This document shows positions 11,546-22,347 of a stretch of DNA of 64,000 nucleotides, in pieces (position 1 is the stretch's first letter; each line of letters opens with the position of its first letter). This DNA comes from Elymus sibiricus (taxonomy: Eukaryota; Streptophyta; Magnoliopsida; Poales; Poaceae), in NCBI GenBank assembly GCA_039707655.1, contig CM077672.1, forward strand, positions 354,436,031 to 354,500,030. Direction: 5' to 3'. The position numbers were made by a program, and so were the translations under genes. Below the pieces are notes generated by a model. The model was not told the DNA's origin, did not search any database, and was given only the letters and a program-made list of their open reading frames with translations.

Positions 11546-12539
11546 TTCTACTTCCTTCAAGGGAACACAAGCTCAATAAGATCTTCCACCACAAGACCAC
11601 AAGCTAAAAGGCAAGGACAAGCTTCAAGAAGAGATTGATTCATTTGAAGAAGCTCCTCAAGCCTTGGTCAAGTGGGTTCCCAAGACTTCATCAAGTGCTA
11701 CTACAACTCCAAGGATTCCCATCAAGTTGATGTGGGTCCAAAAGAAGAAGAACTAGAGAGTTCTTGAGGGTGACTCCGCCAACAAACTTCACTCATATTC
11801 ATTCATGGCAAGAACTTGTGCAACCAACTTCCACATTTCGCACTAGTTCATGGAGTCACAAACCCTCTTGTTGGTAATACAAGGGACAAGGTATTCAATG
11901 CATTCATGGACATCATCATATGTGTATTTCACTCTATGTCTATGGACATCCTTGTATGTTCCTTGTGTGGGACTAACCCATGTAGGTATTGAAAGCACAA
12001 AACTCCAAAGGATTGCTCCCAACTCTTGATGGTCTACATCAACATTGAGCATCCACATCTACATGAAGTCATCATCGACAAAACCCAAGGTTAGTTCATC
12101 CCTCTTAGGGGGGATATCACATCTAGGGGGAGCTTTGCTCTAATCGATTGAGCAAAAGCAACTCTAATGGTGTGAACACATTAACGCCTTATGTAAAAGT
12201 GGTAACCCCACTTGTGCTTAAACGATGAGTATGACCTATGATCAAATGTTCTCATTTGGCTCCTAAGTCAATATACTCATATATAGATGACCTAGTCATC
12301 GCCATTGCTTGATAGATGCTAGAATTGGCTGTGCATGTTTGACACATATTTCATTTGCTATCTTATTGTGTGAGCATGTTGATTTGCATGTTTTCATCAT
12401 TCAAGGACATCCATTTGTTGTTTTGATTGTCTTGGTTTTTCTGGCCAAGTGGATGTACAAGAATGCCTAAGTACCTTCTCTAGCTATCTATGCTTTCTTG
12501 TCTCAAATTCTATTCTTGCTGCATCACAAAAATTGAACA
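11546..12539 (+). other. gag tail remnant and noncoding spacer of element 2
   Basis: The first 200 bases still read as a gag-like C-terminus in another frame (PIKLMWVQKKKN before a stop at about 11755). From there to 12539 no frame has recognisable domains. An AGGGGGGAT tract near 12110 and an AGGGGGAGC tract near 12127 are purine-rich and resemble the end-of-pol region of copia elements, so the missing pol may have been lost here. Confidence 0.55.
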
Positions 12540-12989
12540 AGTCATTTTCGGACCCTCCGGGTGAGGGGCACTCGGAGCCACCGATCTGAAAGGGCTGAAC
12601 CTCCAAAACCTTCTAATTGATTTCGGCCGAACCAACTCACTCAAACTCGGTCCAACCGAAATCACTTAGACTGATCTAGGTTTTCCATCTCGGTGCTACC
12701 GAGTTGAACCATTTCGCAGCCACCGATCTGCAAAACTGTGTGCACTTACACATCTTGGTGCCACCGAGTTGTTCAACTCGCTGCCACCGACAGCGTACGG
12801 GTATATATATCGTGCGGACCGAACGGTTGAAATTTCTCGACCCCACTCGTTCCCGCTCCCCATCGCTGTCGTCGCCCTCATCTCCAGACATGTCCGTCGT
12901 CTCCAGCGCGCCCTCGCCGCCGGATTCCGCCACCGTCAACGGGAATCTTCCCGGCCGTTCCCGCCGTCGAGAAACTCCACTGAGTTAGG
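12540..12989 (+). promoter_or_regulatory. Internal promoter-like region and first exon of element 2 second gene
   Basis: From 12580 to 12800 there are repeated TCGGTGCTACCGA-like motifs of the same kind as in the LTR U3. They are followed by TATATATA at 12802-12809 and a CpG-rich stretch that could be an untranslated leader. GTTAGG at 12984-12989 is followed by GTGAGT, a good plant 5' splice site. The layout copies that of the LTR promoter (palindromes, then TATA, then transcript). Confidence 0.5.
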
Positions 12990-13482
12990 GTGAGTTTCGA
13001 TCCCTCTCATGCTCCCATTTCCGATTCAATGCACGATTGGACTGCCTGAATTCATTCCACGGATTGAGAACTCCCGTTACACTACAAACTCCGTAGATTA
13101 GATTCGAGCAAAAAATTTAGGTTTAGGTTTCTGCCGAACGCATCTCGGACCGACCGAATTGCAATTTTCGGTCCCACCGATTTGGCCCTGGCCATAGCAC
13201 TAGTACATCTCGGTGCCACCGAGTTGTGCGAATCGGTGAGACCGAAAGTAAAATCTCAGTGAAACCCTAGCATCTCAGAGCCATCGAAACCCATCTCAGT
13301 CTGACCAAAGTGGCGTGCAAGGTCTCTGTAGTGTGCTTCGGTATCACCGAGATGATCAACTCGGTCCATCCAAAATGCATTCTGTGAAAACCTAGAACTA
13401 AAGTTTGAACTCAATTTTTTTTGAAAAACTATCTTCTTTTTGTGATGACTCATCCACTCTACCCAAACCTATCTATTCACAG
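12990..13482 (+). other. Predicted intron of element 2 second gene
   Basis: It opens with GTGAGTTTCG and closes with a pyrimidine-rich CTATTCACAG at 13482, 15 bases before the ATG at 13498. More TCGGT-N3-ACCGA motifs lie inside (13140-13370). Splicing is inferred only from the consensus sites. Confidence 0.45.
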
Positions 13483-13497
13483 GGTCAGCTCAGCAAG

Positions 13498-14538
13498 ATG
13501 TCTGATGTCAGTGATAGTCAGAACATGTCAGAACAGCATGAAGAACAAAGTGAAGGGTCAAGCCCTGCAGAGAGTTACTATGAGGGAGAGAGGAGCTCTC
13601 CAGATCTTCCCAAAGCTGCAACCAGAACAAGGAAGAAGAAAACCTCAGACAGTGAGGATGAAGATTTTGTTGCCAGTGAGATAGCACCAAAGAAGAAGAG
13701 AGTAGTGCTTGCTAAGGAGTACAGCACCAAACCTACTACAGCCAAAGAGAGATCAGCTGTGAAGAAAGTTCCCAGGGGAACTATGCAATTCACTCTTGAA
13801 GAGGAAAGTGACACAGAGATTGCTGCAGGAGGGAAGAAGAAAAGAGCTAGGAAGACTACAGCTCAAGTGCTTGGAAGACCCTCCATGAGGACTGATGAGG
13901 AGGAGGAGGAGGAAGAGCCAGCAGATGCACCTCCAGCCAAGTCACAAAAGCTTATGGCAGATGCTATGAGGACTGCTGCCCCCAAGGCCAAGCCAAAGGT
14001 GCCAGCACCCAAGAGGTCAACCAGGAACATATCTGCAGCTGAGAAGAACAAGGCCCCAGTGCCAGAGACTAATGTTGATGAAGAGCCACTAGTGCTCAGG
14101 AAGCTGAAACCAAAGATACCAGATCATGATAATGCACACCCAGTCGCAGAAAACATGATGCTGAGGAAAGATAAGGGACTGCGTCATCGGAGGAAATCAG
14201 ATCCTTATGCTATGAGGAGGAAGACAGCATGTGATTATCGTTTTCACACCCGTGAACAACAAGATTTCTATGAGACAGTTCTGTTGGACAAGAAGCCCAT
14301 AGTGAGTGACATGAGGTGGGTGGATTGGAAATACATTGATGCTAATGAAGATTATTTCCCCCACGTCCATGAGAGCTTCAGGATTGCAGGAGTTGACGAG
14401 TTTGTTGGACAGAAGTTGACCAAGTGGAATGACGAAATGGTCATGCAATTCTACTCCACATCACACTTCTACCCAGATGGCAGGATTGTGTGGATGACTG
14501 AGGGCATCAGATACCAGTCTACCATCTCTGAGTGGGCA
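13498..14538 (+). pseudogene. Second gene of element 2, N-terminal part (plant transposon protein), split by element 3
   Basis: The frame starts at the ATG at 13498 (MSDVSDSQNMSEQHEE). An earlier in-frame start at 13405 would be a TTG and lies in the predicted intron. Residues 1-230 are low-complexity and charged, with KKTSDSEDED and a poly-Glu run; they look disordered and nuclear. From about residue 240 a globular domain begins (DYRFHTREQQDFYETVL, DEFVGQKLTKWNDEMVMQFY, YPDGRIVWMTEGIRYQ) that resembles the family Pfam names putative plant transposon protein; the function of that family is not known to me. Codon 347 (GCA) ends at 14538, exactly where element 3 enters. The frame continues at 27716. 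Confidence 0.75.
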
Positions 14539-15348
14539 TGTCGGGGGGATGACCCCCGAGTAGGCAACGGAGCCCGGATCTTTTTCAAAGCATCGGGGCA
14601 GGCCGAGCCCCTCAGGCTGGCTAGCCTGCGCGCCGGTTTCCCAGCGCGAGCCGGCTTGGCGTGGCGACCCGGCTGGCCGGCTAGCCCATGCCGGCTGGCC
14701 ACTAGAGAGCAAACCCTCACGACAAGACAAGTAAGGCAACAGCGCCCCCCCCCTTTACACCGGCCCCGGCTAGCGAGGCAACAGCATTCCCTGTGCCCCC
14801 GCCCAGGGCGGGCGGTGTCCGGGCAGCGCGACCCTGTTGCTAGGCGGCGCCAACCGCTCTGACGAACGACGAGACCTGCCACAGTGCCGGGCAGCCGACT
14901 GAGCCCGCACTCGGCGGACCCGGCGCACCCAGCGTACCTGGCGCGCCCGGCGGACCCGGCAACCCAGCGGCCCCCACCGCCGGCTCCTAGACGATGACAC
15001 CCGGGCCCGCTCTCGTGTAATTTACCCATGTAACCCTGGGGGGTCGAGCTATAAGACCCCCCAGGAGGCCTCCATGCAGGGGGGTTCAGCCTAATTCAAC
15101 TCTCGACACACACACTCAAACACAGCTCCAAGAGCGACCTTGTAGCCCATGTGCTCCCCATACACCATTAGGCAGGACTAGGGGTGTTACCTCTCCGGAG
15201 GGCCCCGAACCTGGGTACGTCTCGTGTCCCGCACTTGCGCGTGCCAACCTCGCCTCCGAAACCCACCGGCGTCCTCTCGTAACCCCACCTCAAGCCATCC
15301 CATGGCATCTGCCGTGAATCGCGCACCCCCCGCGAGAATACCACGATA
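14539..15348 (+). repeat. 5' LTR of element 3 (810 bp)
   Basis: TGTCGGGGGGATGACCCCCG at the start can fold (GGGGG with CCCCC). A TATAAG box lies at 15050-15055. The end reads CGATA where the 3' copy reads CGACA, so the terminal CA has changed to TA. Confidence 0.9.
15050..15055 (+). promoter_or_regulatory. Putative TATA box, 5' LTR of element 3
   Basis: GAGCTATAAGACCCCCC is conserved in the 3' LTR at about 27411-27416. Confidence 0.5.
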
Positions 15349-15350
15349 GT

Positions 15351-15367
15351 TGGCGCCCACCGTGGGG
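15351..15367 (+). other. Primer binding site of element 3
   Basis: TGGCGCCCACCGTGGGG begins 2 bases after the LTR. This motif is common in Tat-type plant elements; I am not certain which tRNA it pairs with. Confidence 0.7.
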
Positions 15368-17625
15368 ATGCTCGCGGCGCCGGCCGGAGTCAAGTTCCGG
15401 ACGAGGCCCTTCACCAGCTCCGACGAGCGCATCATGCACGGTCTGGTCCGTGCGCTTCGCACGGCCAACCCGGCCGGCTGCAATGTCGCGCCCGACGCGG
15501 ACGTCGCCTACCCCGCGGGCTGCCTCATCGTCCCTTTTGGCGTGCTGCGCGTCTTCGTCACGCTCGTCCCCGACGTGTTTCCCAGCGAAGTGCGCAACTT
15601 CGCTGACTCCCCTGCCCCCGTGGGCTGCGCCGTCTCCGACGACGTCGCGGCTCTCTGCGTCCGCACGGAAGTGCTGACCATCGGCACCAGCTCCGGCTCC
15701 CCGCACGCCAAGGAGAAGGCCGCCGCGGCCGCCGCTGCCGCGGCCGCGGCCCCTCCTCGCCGATCTGACCCGCTCCGTGAGATGATCCTGAGTCTGCAAG
15801 CCCCCATCACACCCGACGCCGACTCGGCGGCCGCAGCGGCTCGGCTCAACGAGGACCGCCAGCATCTGCTGGTCGAGGCCACGGAGCTCGCGGCCGCGCG
15901 GCGCCGGCTGGAGTCCGCCCAGCGTGAGTACGATAGCGCCCACGGCTTCACTCCGCCCGCCGCCGAGCCAAGCCGGGTCGCGGAGGTGCGGATTCGTGGG
16001 GGCGCACTCGGCCGTGCGCTAGGTGCAGGCCGGCCCGTCTACGACACCCCCGTCAAGAACATGCACGCGGCGCAGGCGGCTATGGCGGATCTCGAGTTCC
16101 TGGAGGGCAAGGAGTTGCTGCAGCAGCAGCAGCAGCGCATCCGCGACCTCATCGCCGCGGCAAACAAGCAGCAGGCGCGTCTCGATCCGGCCCAGCCATC
16201 CGGCTCCGCTGCAGGAAATACCGCGAACCCGGAGAGGGCTCTCCGGGACGCGCGGCAGACGTCTTCGCACGCCACTAGCGCGAGCCGCTCTGGCCGGCAC
16301 CGGTCCGGTCGGAGCCGGCACAACCGTGCCACCACCGCCGGAGACGGCAACGCTGGCGAGACGGCCGGAGACGGCCGGGTTCAGCAGCCGGAGCCCCTCG
16401 TGCGGCCGGCTCGGCGGCCCGAGCCGGCCTCGGAAGCTCCTGCCCCGCGCGGCCCCGTGGCCGACCGAATCTGTCCCCGCGGTCCCGTGGCTGGCCGGCT
16501 CGGCCCCCGCGAGCCCTACGACGAAGGCGACGCCCGTCACCGTATCGATCGGCTGGCACGCTCCACAGCTCTGTAGGAGGAAAGCTCTGTCGGCCCGGCA
16601 TGCTTCGGCCCCCGCATTCGCGAGGAGCCCTTCCCCAAAGGCTTCTCGCTGCCCCGCGACTCCCCCAAGTACACCGGCGCCACCAAGCCGGAGGACTGGC
16701 TGACCGACTACACCACCGCTGTCAGCATAGCCGGCGGCAACCGGCGCGTGGCTGTCCGTTACGTCCCCCTCATGTTGCTCGGCTCGGCCCGGACGTGCCT
16801 TAATAGCCTCCGAGCCGGCAGTGTGAACTCCTGGCTGGATTTTGAAGACGCGTTCATTCGCAACTTCACCAGCACCTACAAGCGACCCGGCAAGCCTCGC
16901 CAGCTCTCCATGTGCGTCCAGAAGCCGGGCGAGCCTCTTCGCGATTTCCTCACGCGGTGGACGGAGCTCCGCAACTCCTGCGAGGGCGTCCACGAGGTCC
17001 AGGCCATCCAGTACTTCATCGACGGGTGCCTAGACGGCACTCTGGTCAAGCACCGGCTGGTGTGCGACGAGCCGGAAAACCTGGCGGAGCTCATGGCCGT
17101 GGCGGACAAGTACGCTACGGCCGACTCCGCGATGAATGTGAAGGTCACGATCGACGCAGATGGCAAGCTCCTCCCGGCCCAGCTGGCTCCCTCCAAGCCG
17201 GCTGGCGACAACAATCAGCGCCGGTAGGACGGCAACAACAACAACAACGGCAAGCGCCGGAACGACCAGCCGGCGCCGTGCTACGACAACCGGCAAGTCG
17301 CCGCCGTAGAAGGGGAGCAGCCAGCCGAGCAAGGCGCCAGCCAGCGCCCGCGCACTGGCAAAGCCGTCTGGCAGCCCAAGCTGACTTTCGAGCAGATGCT
17401 CGACACCCCCTGCAAGAACCACAGTGGCGCGAAGCCGTCGACGCACACGCTCCGGCAGTGCAGTTTCACGCAGCGCCTGTTGAAGGGCAACCTTCCACCC
17501 CCACCGCCTGGAGCCGGCCCGCAGCAGCCGCCGCTCCCGCTGCCTCTACCGCCACCCGGCGCCCTCGCCGACAACCCTTTCCCGTGCCCGGGCGTGTCCT
17601 ACGTCGTCTTCACCAGCGAGGGGGT
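15368..17625 (+). pseudogene. gag of element 3, two TAG stops
   Basis: The first ATG after the primer site is at 15368 (MLAAPAGVK). The frame is open to 17625 except for TAG at 16574-16576 and TAG at 17225-17227. The first 400 residues are Ala- and Arg-rich with a poly-Ala run near 15720. The gag capsid domain lies at 16620-17220: KGFSLPRDSPKYTGATKPED, then a tract with FEDAFIRNFTSTYKRPG and FLTRWTELRNSC. The tail is Asn-, Gln- and Pro-rich (a PLPLPLPPPGALADNPF stretch) and lacks a clear zinc knuckle. At about 17620, inside a run of G, the coding signal moves from this frame into the pol frame. Confidence 0.75.
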
Positions 17626-20600
17626 GACAAGCACGCCAAGCGCAAGCACGCGGCCGAGGTGAACGCCGTCATCCCTTCGGTTCCCCAATACATGCACTGG
17701 TCCGACCGACCGGTGAGCTGGACCCGGGAGGACCACCCGGCCGTCATGCCCACGCCGGGTGGCTACGCCCTCGTGCTCGACCCCACCCTCGTCTCCGAGA
17801 AACGCACCTGCCGCTTTTCGCGGGTGCTGATCGATGGCGGCAGCAGCATCAACATCCTGTACCGCGACACCAAGACCAAGCTCGGCATCGAGGCGCGGCG
17901 GCTGGAGCCGACCCGGATGGTGTTCCACGGCATCGTGTCGGGTCTCTCCTGCTCCCCGATCGGCCAGATCCGGCTTGACGTCCTGTTCGGCTCCAGCAGC
18001 CATTTCCGCCGTGAGCCGATCTGGTTCGAGGTGGTCGACCTGGCCAGCCCCTACCATGCGCTGCTGGGCCGACCCGCGATGGCCAAATTCATGGCGGTCC
18101 CCCACTACGCCTACCTAAAGTTGAAGATGCCGGGTCCCAAGGGCCTCATCACCATCGTCGGCGACTACAAGAAGTCCCTCGAGTGCGCCAAAGCCGGCTC
18201 CCAGCTGGCCGAGTCGCTGGTCATCGCCGAGGAGACGCGCCAGCTCGACCGGATCGTGGCGCTGGCTAACGCGCAGTCGAACGTGTCGGCTCCGCCCAAG
18301 CCGGCCGCCGACAAGGCCTCCTTCAAGCCGGCCAAGGACACGAAGCGGGTCCCGCTCAACCCGGCCGACCCCAGCTCCAGCAAGTACGTCGTCGTGGGCA
18401 CCGGCCTCGACAGCAAATAGGAAGGCGAGCTCATCGATTTCCTCCGTGAGAATCAGGATATCTTTGCATGGTCTCCCAAAGACATGCCGGGTGTCCCAAG
18501 GGAGTAGCCTATCCGACAGCCGCTACGCCGCTTCTCCGAGGAGAAGCGAAGAACCATCGGTGAAGAGATCGCCCGGCTGCTCAAAGCCGGGTTCATCATG
18601 GAAGTGTTCCACCCCGAGTGGCTGGCCAATCCAGTCCTCGTCCTGAAGAAAAACGGCACCTGGCGCATGTGCATCGACTACACCAGCCTGAACAAGGCAT
18701 GCCCCAAAGACCTGTTCGCTCTGCCCCGGATCGACCAAGTCGTCGACTCCACAGCCGGCTGCGAGCTCCTGTCCTTCCTGGACGCCTACTCCGGCTACCA
18801 CCAGATCAAGCTGGACCCGGCCGACGCCCTCAAGACGTCCTTCATCACGCCCTTTGGGGCGTATTGCTACATCACCATGTCGTTCGGCCTGAAGAACGTG
18901 ACGCAGCCGGGTCAGCTTGCGCATGCGCTCGGTTTCCTCGTCTCGGCGCGCGGCATCGAAGCCAACCCAGAGAAGATCAAGGCAATCAAGCGCATGCGCA
19001 AGCCGACCCGGCTGCGCGACGTCCAGAAGTTCACCGGCTGCTTGGCCTCTCTCAGCCGGTTTGTCAGCAGACTGGGGGAGAGGGCCCTGCCCCTGTATCA
19101 GCTGATGAAGAAGACGATGGCGTTCGAGTGGAGCGACCAAGCAGACGAAGCATTTCGCGACCTCAAGCGCATGCTGTCCACCGCACCCGTCCTGGCCGCG
19201 CCGGCTGAGACAGAGCCACTCCTGATGTACATCGCTGCCACCTCCCGCGCGGTCAGCACGGTGCTGGTCGTCGAGCGCCCTGAGGAGGGCAAGGTGCAGC
19301 CGGTCCAGCGTCCAGTGTACTACCTGAGCGAGGTGCTTTCCCCCTCCAAGCAGAACTACCCCCACTACCAAAAGATGTGCTACGGCGTGTACTTTGCCGC
19401 CAAGAAGCTGAGGCAGTACTTCCAAGAGCATGCCATTACCGTGGTGAGCACGGCCCCCATCGGCAAGATCATGGGCTGCCGGGATGCCTCTGGCCGGGTG
19501 GCCAAGTGGGCCATCGAGCTAGCCGGCCACACAATCCTCTACGAGCCGCGCACCACCATCAAATCCCAAGCGCTGGCCGACTTCCTCGTCGACTGGACCG
19601 AGACCCAGTACCTGCCGCCGGCGCCCGAGTCGACTCACTGGCGCATGCACTTTGACGGCTCCAAGATGCGCAACGGCTTGGGAGCCGGCATCGTGCTGTC
19701 TTCCCCCAAGAACGACCGGCTGCGGTACGTGCTGCAGATCCACTTCGCCGCCTCCAACAACGTGGCCGAGTACGAAGCTCTCATGCACGGTCTCCGGCTG
19801 GCAAGGGAGATCGGCATCCGGCACATCCTCTGCTATGGCAACTCGGACCTGGTGGTGCAACAAGTTTCTGGCGACTGGGACTCCAAAGACGCCAACATGG
19901 CCAGCTACCGCTTCCTGGTCCAGCAGCTCTCCGGCGGGTTCGACGGCTGCGAGTTCCTCCACGTCCCACGCGCGGACAACGAAGCAGCCGACGCCCTAGC
20001 CAAAGTGGGTTCCACCCGGCAAGCCATCCCGGCCGACGTCTCCCTCAAGCACCTGCGGAAGCCGTCCATCAAGCCGTCTCCCGAGTCCGAATCAATCTTC
20101 ATCCCGGACGACCCCAGCGCACCCCCACCCGGCCCTGGAGTTCCCGGCCCAACCTCGGGGACTGCCGGCTCCGGCTCAGGGACCGCCATCTCCGGCTCGA
20201 GGGCTGCCAACTCCAGCTCGGGGACTGCCGTCTCCGGCTCGGGGGCTGCCGGCCCAAGCTCGGGGACTGCCGGCTCCGGCTCGGGGGCTGTCGTCCCGGA
20301 CCTCATCGCGGCGGCTGTCCTCACCGTGGTGACGGCGCCGTCATGGGCTCAGCCAATCCTCGCTTTCCTGGAAGACGGCAACCTCCCCAACAACGAAACT
20401 GAAGCCCGGCAAGTGCAGCGGCGCGCGTCCGCCTACAGCATCATCAACCGCGAGCTCGTCAAACGCAGCACGACAGGCGTGTTCCAGCGTTGCGTCGAGC
20501 AAAGCAAGGGGATCGAGATCCTCCTCGACATCCACCAGGGCGAGTGCGGGCACCACGCCGCCTCGAGATCCCTGGTGGCCAAAGCTTTCCGCCACGGTTT

Positions 20601-21612
20601 CTACTGGCCCACGGCCCTGCAAGACGCCGAGGAACTAGTTCTCAAGTGCGAGGGTTGCCAACGCTTCAGCAAGCGCAGCCACCAGCCGGCTTCAGCCCTC
20701 CAAACCATCCCGATCACATGGCCCTTTGCCGTCTGGGGGCTTGACATGGTGGGGCCCTTCAAGACCGCCCGAGGCGGCATGACGCATTTACTGGTCGCCG
20801 TCGACAAATTCACCAAATGGATCGAGGCCAGGCCGATCAAGAAGCTCGACGGGCCCACGGCCGTCCGATTCATCAAGGATATAGCGGTTCGCTACGGCAT
20901 TCCCCACAGCATCATCACAGACAACGGCACCAACTTCGCCAAGGGCGCGCTGGCCCACTACTGCTCTGCATCCGGCATCCGGCTCGACTTGGCGTCCGTC
21001 GCACATCCCCAGTCGAACGGCCAGGTCGAGCAGGCAAACGACCTCATCCTAGCTGGCATCAAGCCGCGACTCGTCGAGCCGCTCGTGCGCTCACTCGGCA
21101 GCTGGCTCGATGAGCTGCCGGCCGTCCTCTAGAGTCTCCGGACGACACCCAACCGCTCAACCGGGTTCACCCCATTCTTCCTCGTCTACGGAGCCGAAGC
21201 AATCATTCCAGCCGACGTCGAGTTCGACTCGCCCCGAGTGACCATGTACACCGAAGCCGACGAGAAAGAAGCACGCGAAGACGGCATCGACCTGCTTGAG
21301 GAGTCACGCGTTCTGGCCCTCAGCCAGTCGGCCATCTACCAGCAAGGCCTGCGCCACTACCACAGCAAGAAGATCAAGCCCCTCGCGTTCCGCGAAGGTG
21401 AGCTCGTACTCCGGCTCGTCCAGCGGACAGCCGGCCAGCACAAGCTGGCCTCCCCCTGGGAGGGCCCCTTCATCATCAGCAAGGCTCTTTGCGACCGGAA
21501 CGCGTACTACCTCATCGATGCGCAGAAGCCGAACAAGCGCAAGCGAGATGCAGCCGGCGAGGAGTCCAGCCGGCCCTGGAACGCGGAGCTCCTCCGTCCG
21601 TTTTACAGTTAA
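17620..21612 (+). pseudogene. pol of element 3 (PR-RT-RH-aRH-INT), RT active site deleted
   Basis: One frame carries the whole region with TAG stops at 18418-18420, 18505-18507 and 21130-21132. The protease has VLIDGGSSINILY and HALLGRPAMAKF. The RT starts near 18560 with EEIARLLKAGFI and holds LDAYSGYHQIKL (first catalytic Asp at 18781), but between MSFGLKNV (about 18900) and LGFLVSARGIE (about 18930) the YVDD region is missing without loss of frame. A gypsy RNase H follows, then a second one with MHFDGSKM, NVAEYEALMHGL and ADNEAADALA (19640-20005). A Gly/Ser/Ala heptapeptide array (20158-20292) precedes an integrase with an intact HHCC finger (GHHAA, CEGCQRF) and a DDE core (GLDMVGPF, TDNGTNF, HPQSNGQVEQ). 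The C-terminal end has FLVYGAEAIIP and WEGPFII. Reverse transcription from this copy is not possible. Confidence 0.88.
20158..20292 (+). repeat. 21-bp coding minisatellite between second RNase H and integrase
   Basis: Six consecutive 21-bp units encode variants of GTAGSGS, followed by a partial unit. The array stays in frame with pol. It looks like a flexible linker that grew by slippage. Confidence 0.7.
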
Positions 21613-22347
21613 ACCCATGTATGTATGTGTCACCATCTTTTGGACTTAATGAAAGCAGGAAGCCCCTTTGTTCTCGTTTCTCCCGCCGAGTCGGCACAGC
21701 CGGCTCGGGGGCTCGGGGGCTTCTTTTTCTACCAATCTCTGTGTCTTCGCACCTTCCCTGTTTTTTATTCTCCCGCCGAGTCGGTATAGCCGGCTCGGGG
21801 GCTCGGGGGCTAGCCGGCCAGACCGCGCCTCGCCATTTTTCCTTAGTCCATCTCAAAACGTACGAACCGCCAAAGCCCTCTCTTCGCCAGCCGCAGCCGG
21901 CTCCCGGCTGTCCGGCCGGCAAGAGCCAAAGGCCGGAAGCCTCGTTATGCAAGAACGGCTAAGGGAGACAGCCCGGCACGGCCAGCCCGGCACAACCCTC
22001 CTTCTCTCACTAACTCACCGCACGACCGGCTGCGCGCCAGGCGGCTTCACAGCCCGCCGCCAGCCGGCCCAGTGGATGTTTCGCTCGCGCTCAACGTCCG
22101 AAAAAGCCTAAGTATTGTGCGTCTGCTCTCCAAAGCCGAATCCCCGTCCTAGCCACAGTCCGCAACCCGGCTGTCCGGCTAGCGGGAATGAAGCTCGAAG
22201 AAAAGACAAACGAGAAAAGGCATGCAAAATTTATATACAGCATGGGCCTTCAGCCACGAGTTCATTACATAAGAACTACACCCCCAGTGGGTGGACCTGC
22301 TACTTAACTATGTTCGAGTACAGGAAAGACAAAAAGGAAAAGCAGCC
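21613..22347 (+). other. Noncoding stretch between pol and antisense gene of element 3
   Basis: It holds a duplicated segment: CCGCCGAGTCGG followed by AGCCGGCTCGGGGGCTCGGG appears near 21685 and again near 21775, about 90 bases apart. No coding domain is seen. The end of the antisense gene lies at 22348. Confidence 0.6.

Noticed and set aside
13405..13497. Earlier start for the second gene of element 2
   Set aside because: The codon at 13405 is TTG, and a good 3' splice site at 13482 places this segment in an intron.
14469..15029. Minus-strand frames in the LTR of element 3
   Set aside because: They are shadows in GC-rich sequence, shared by both LTRs, with no domain.
15290..15943. Minus-strand 217-codon frame over gag of element 3
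   Set aside because: It overlaps the gag frame and its Arg/Gly/Ala composition follows from the GC content.
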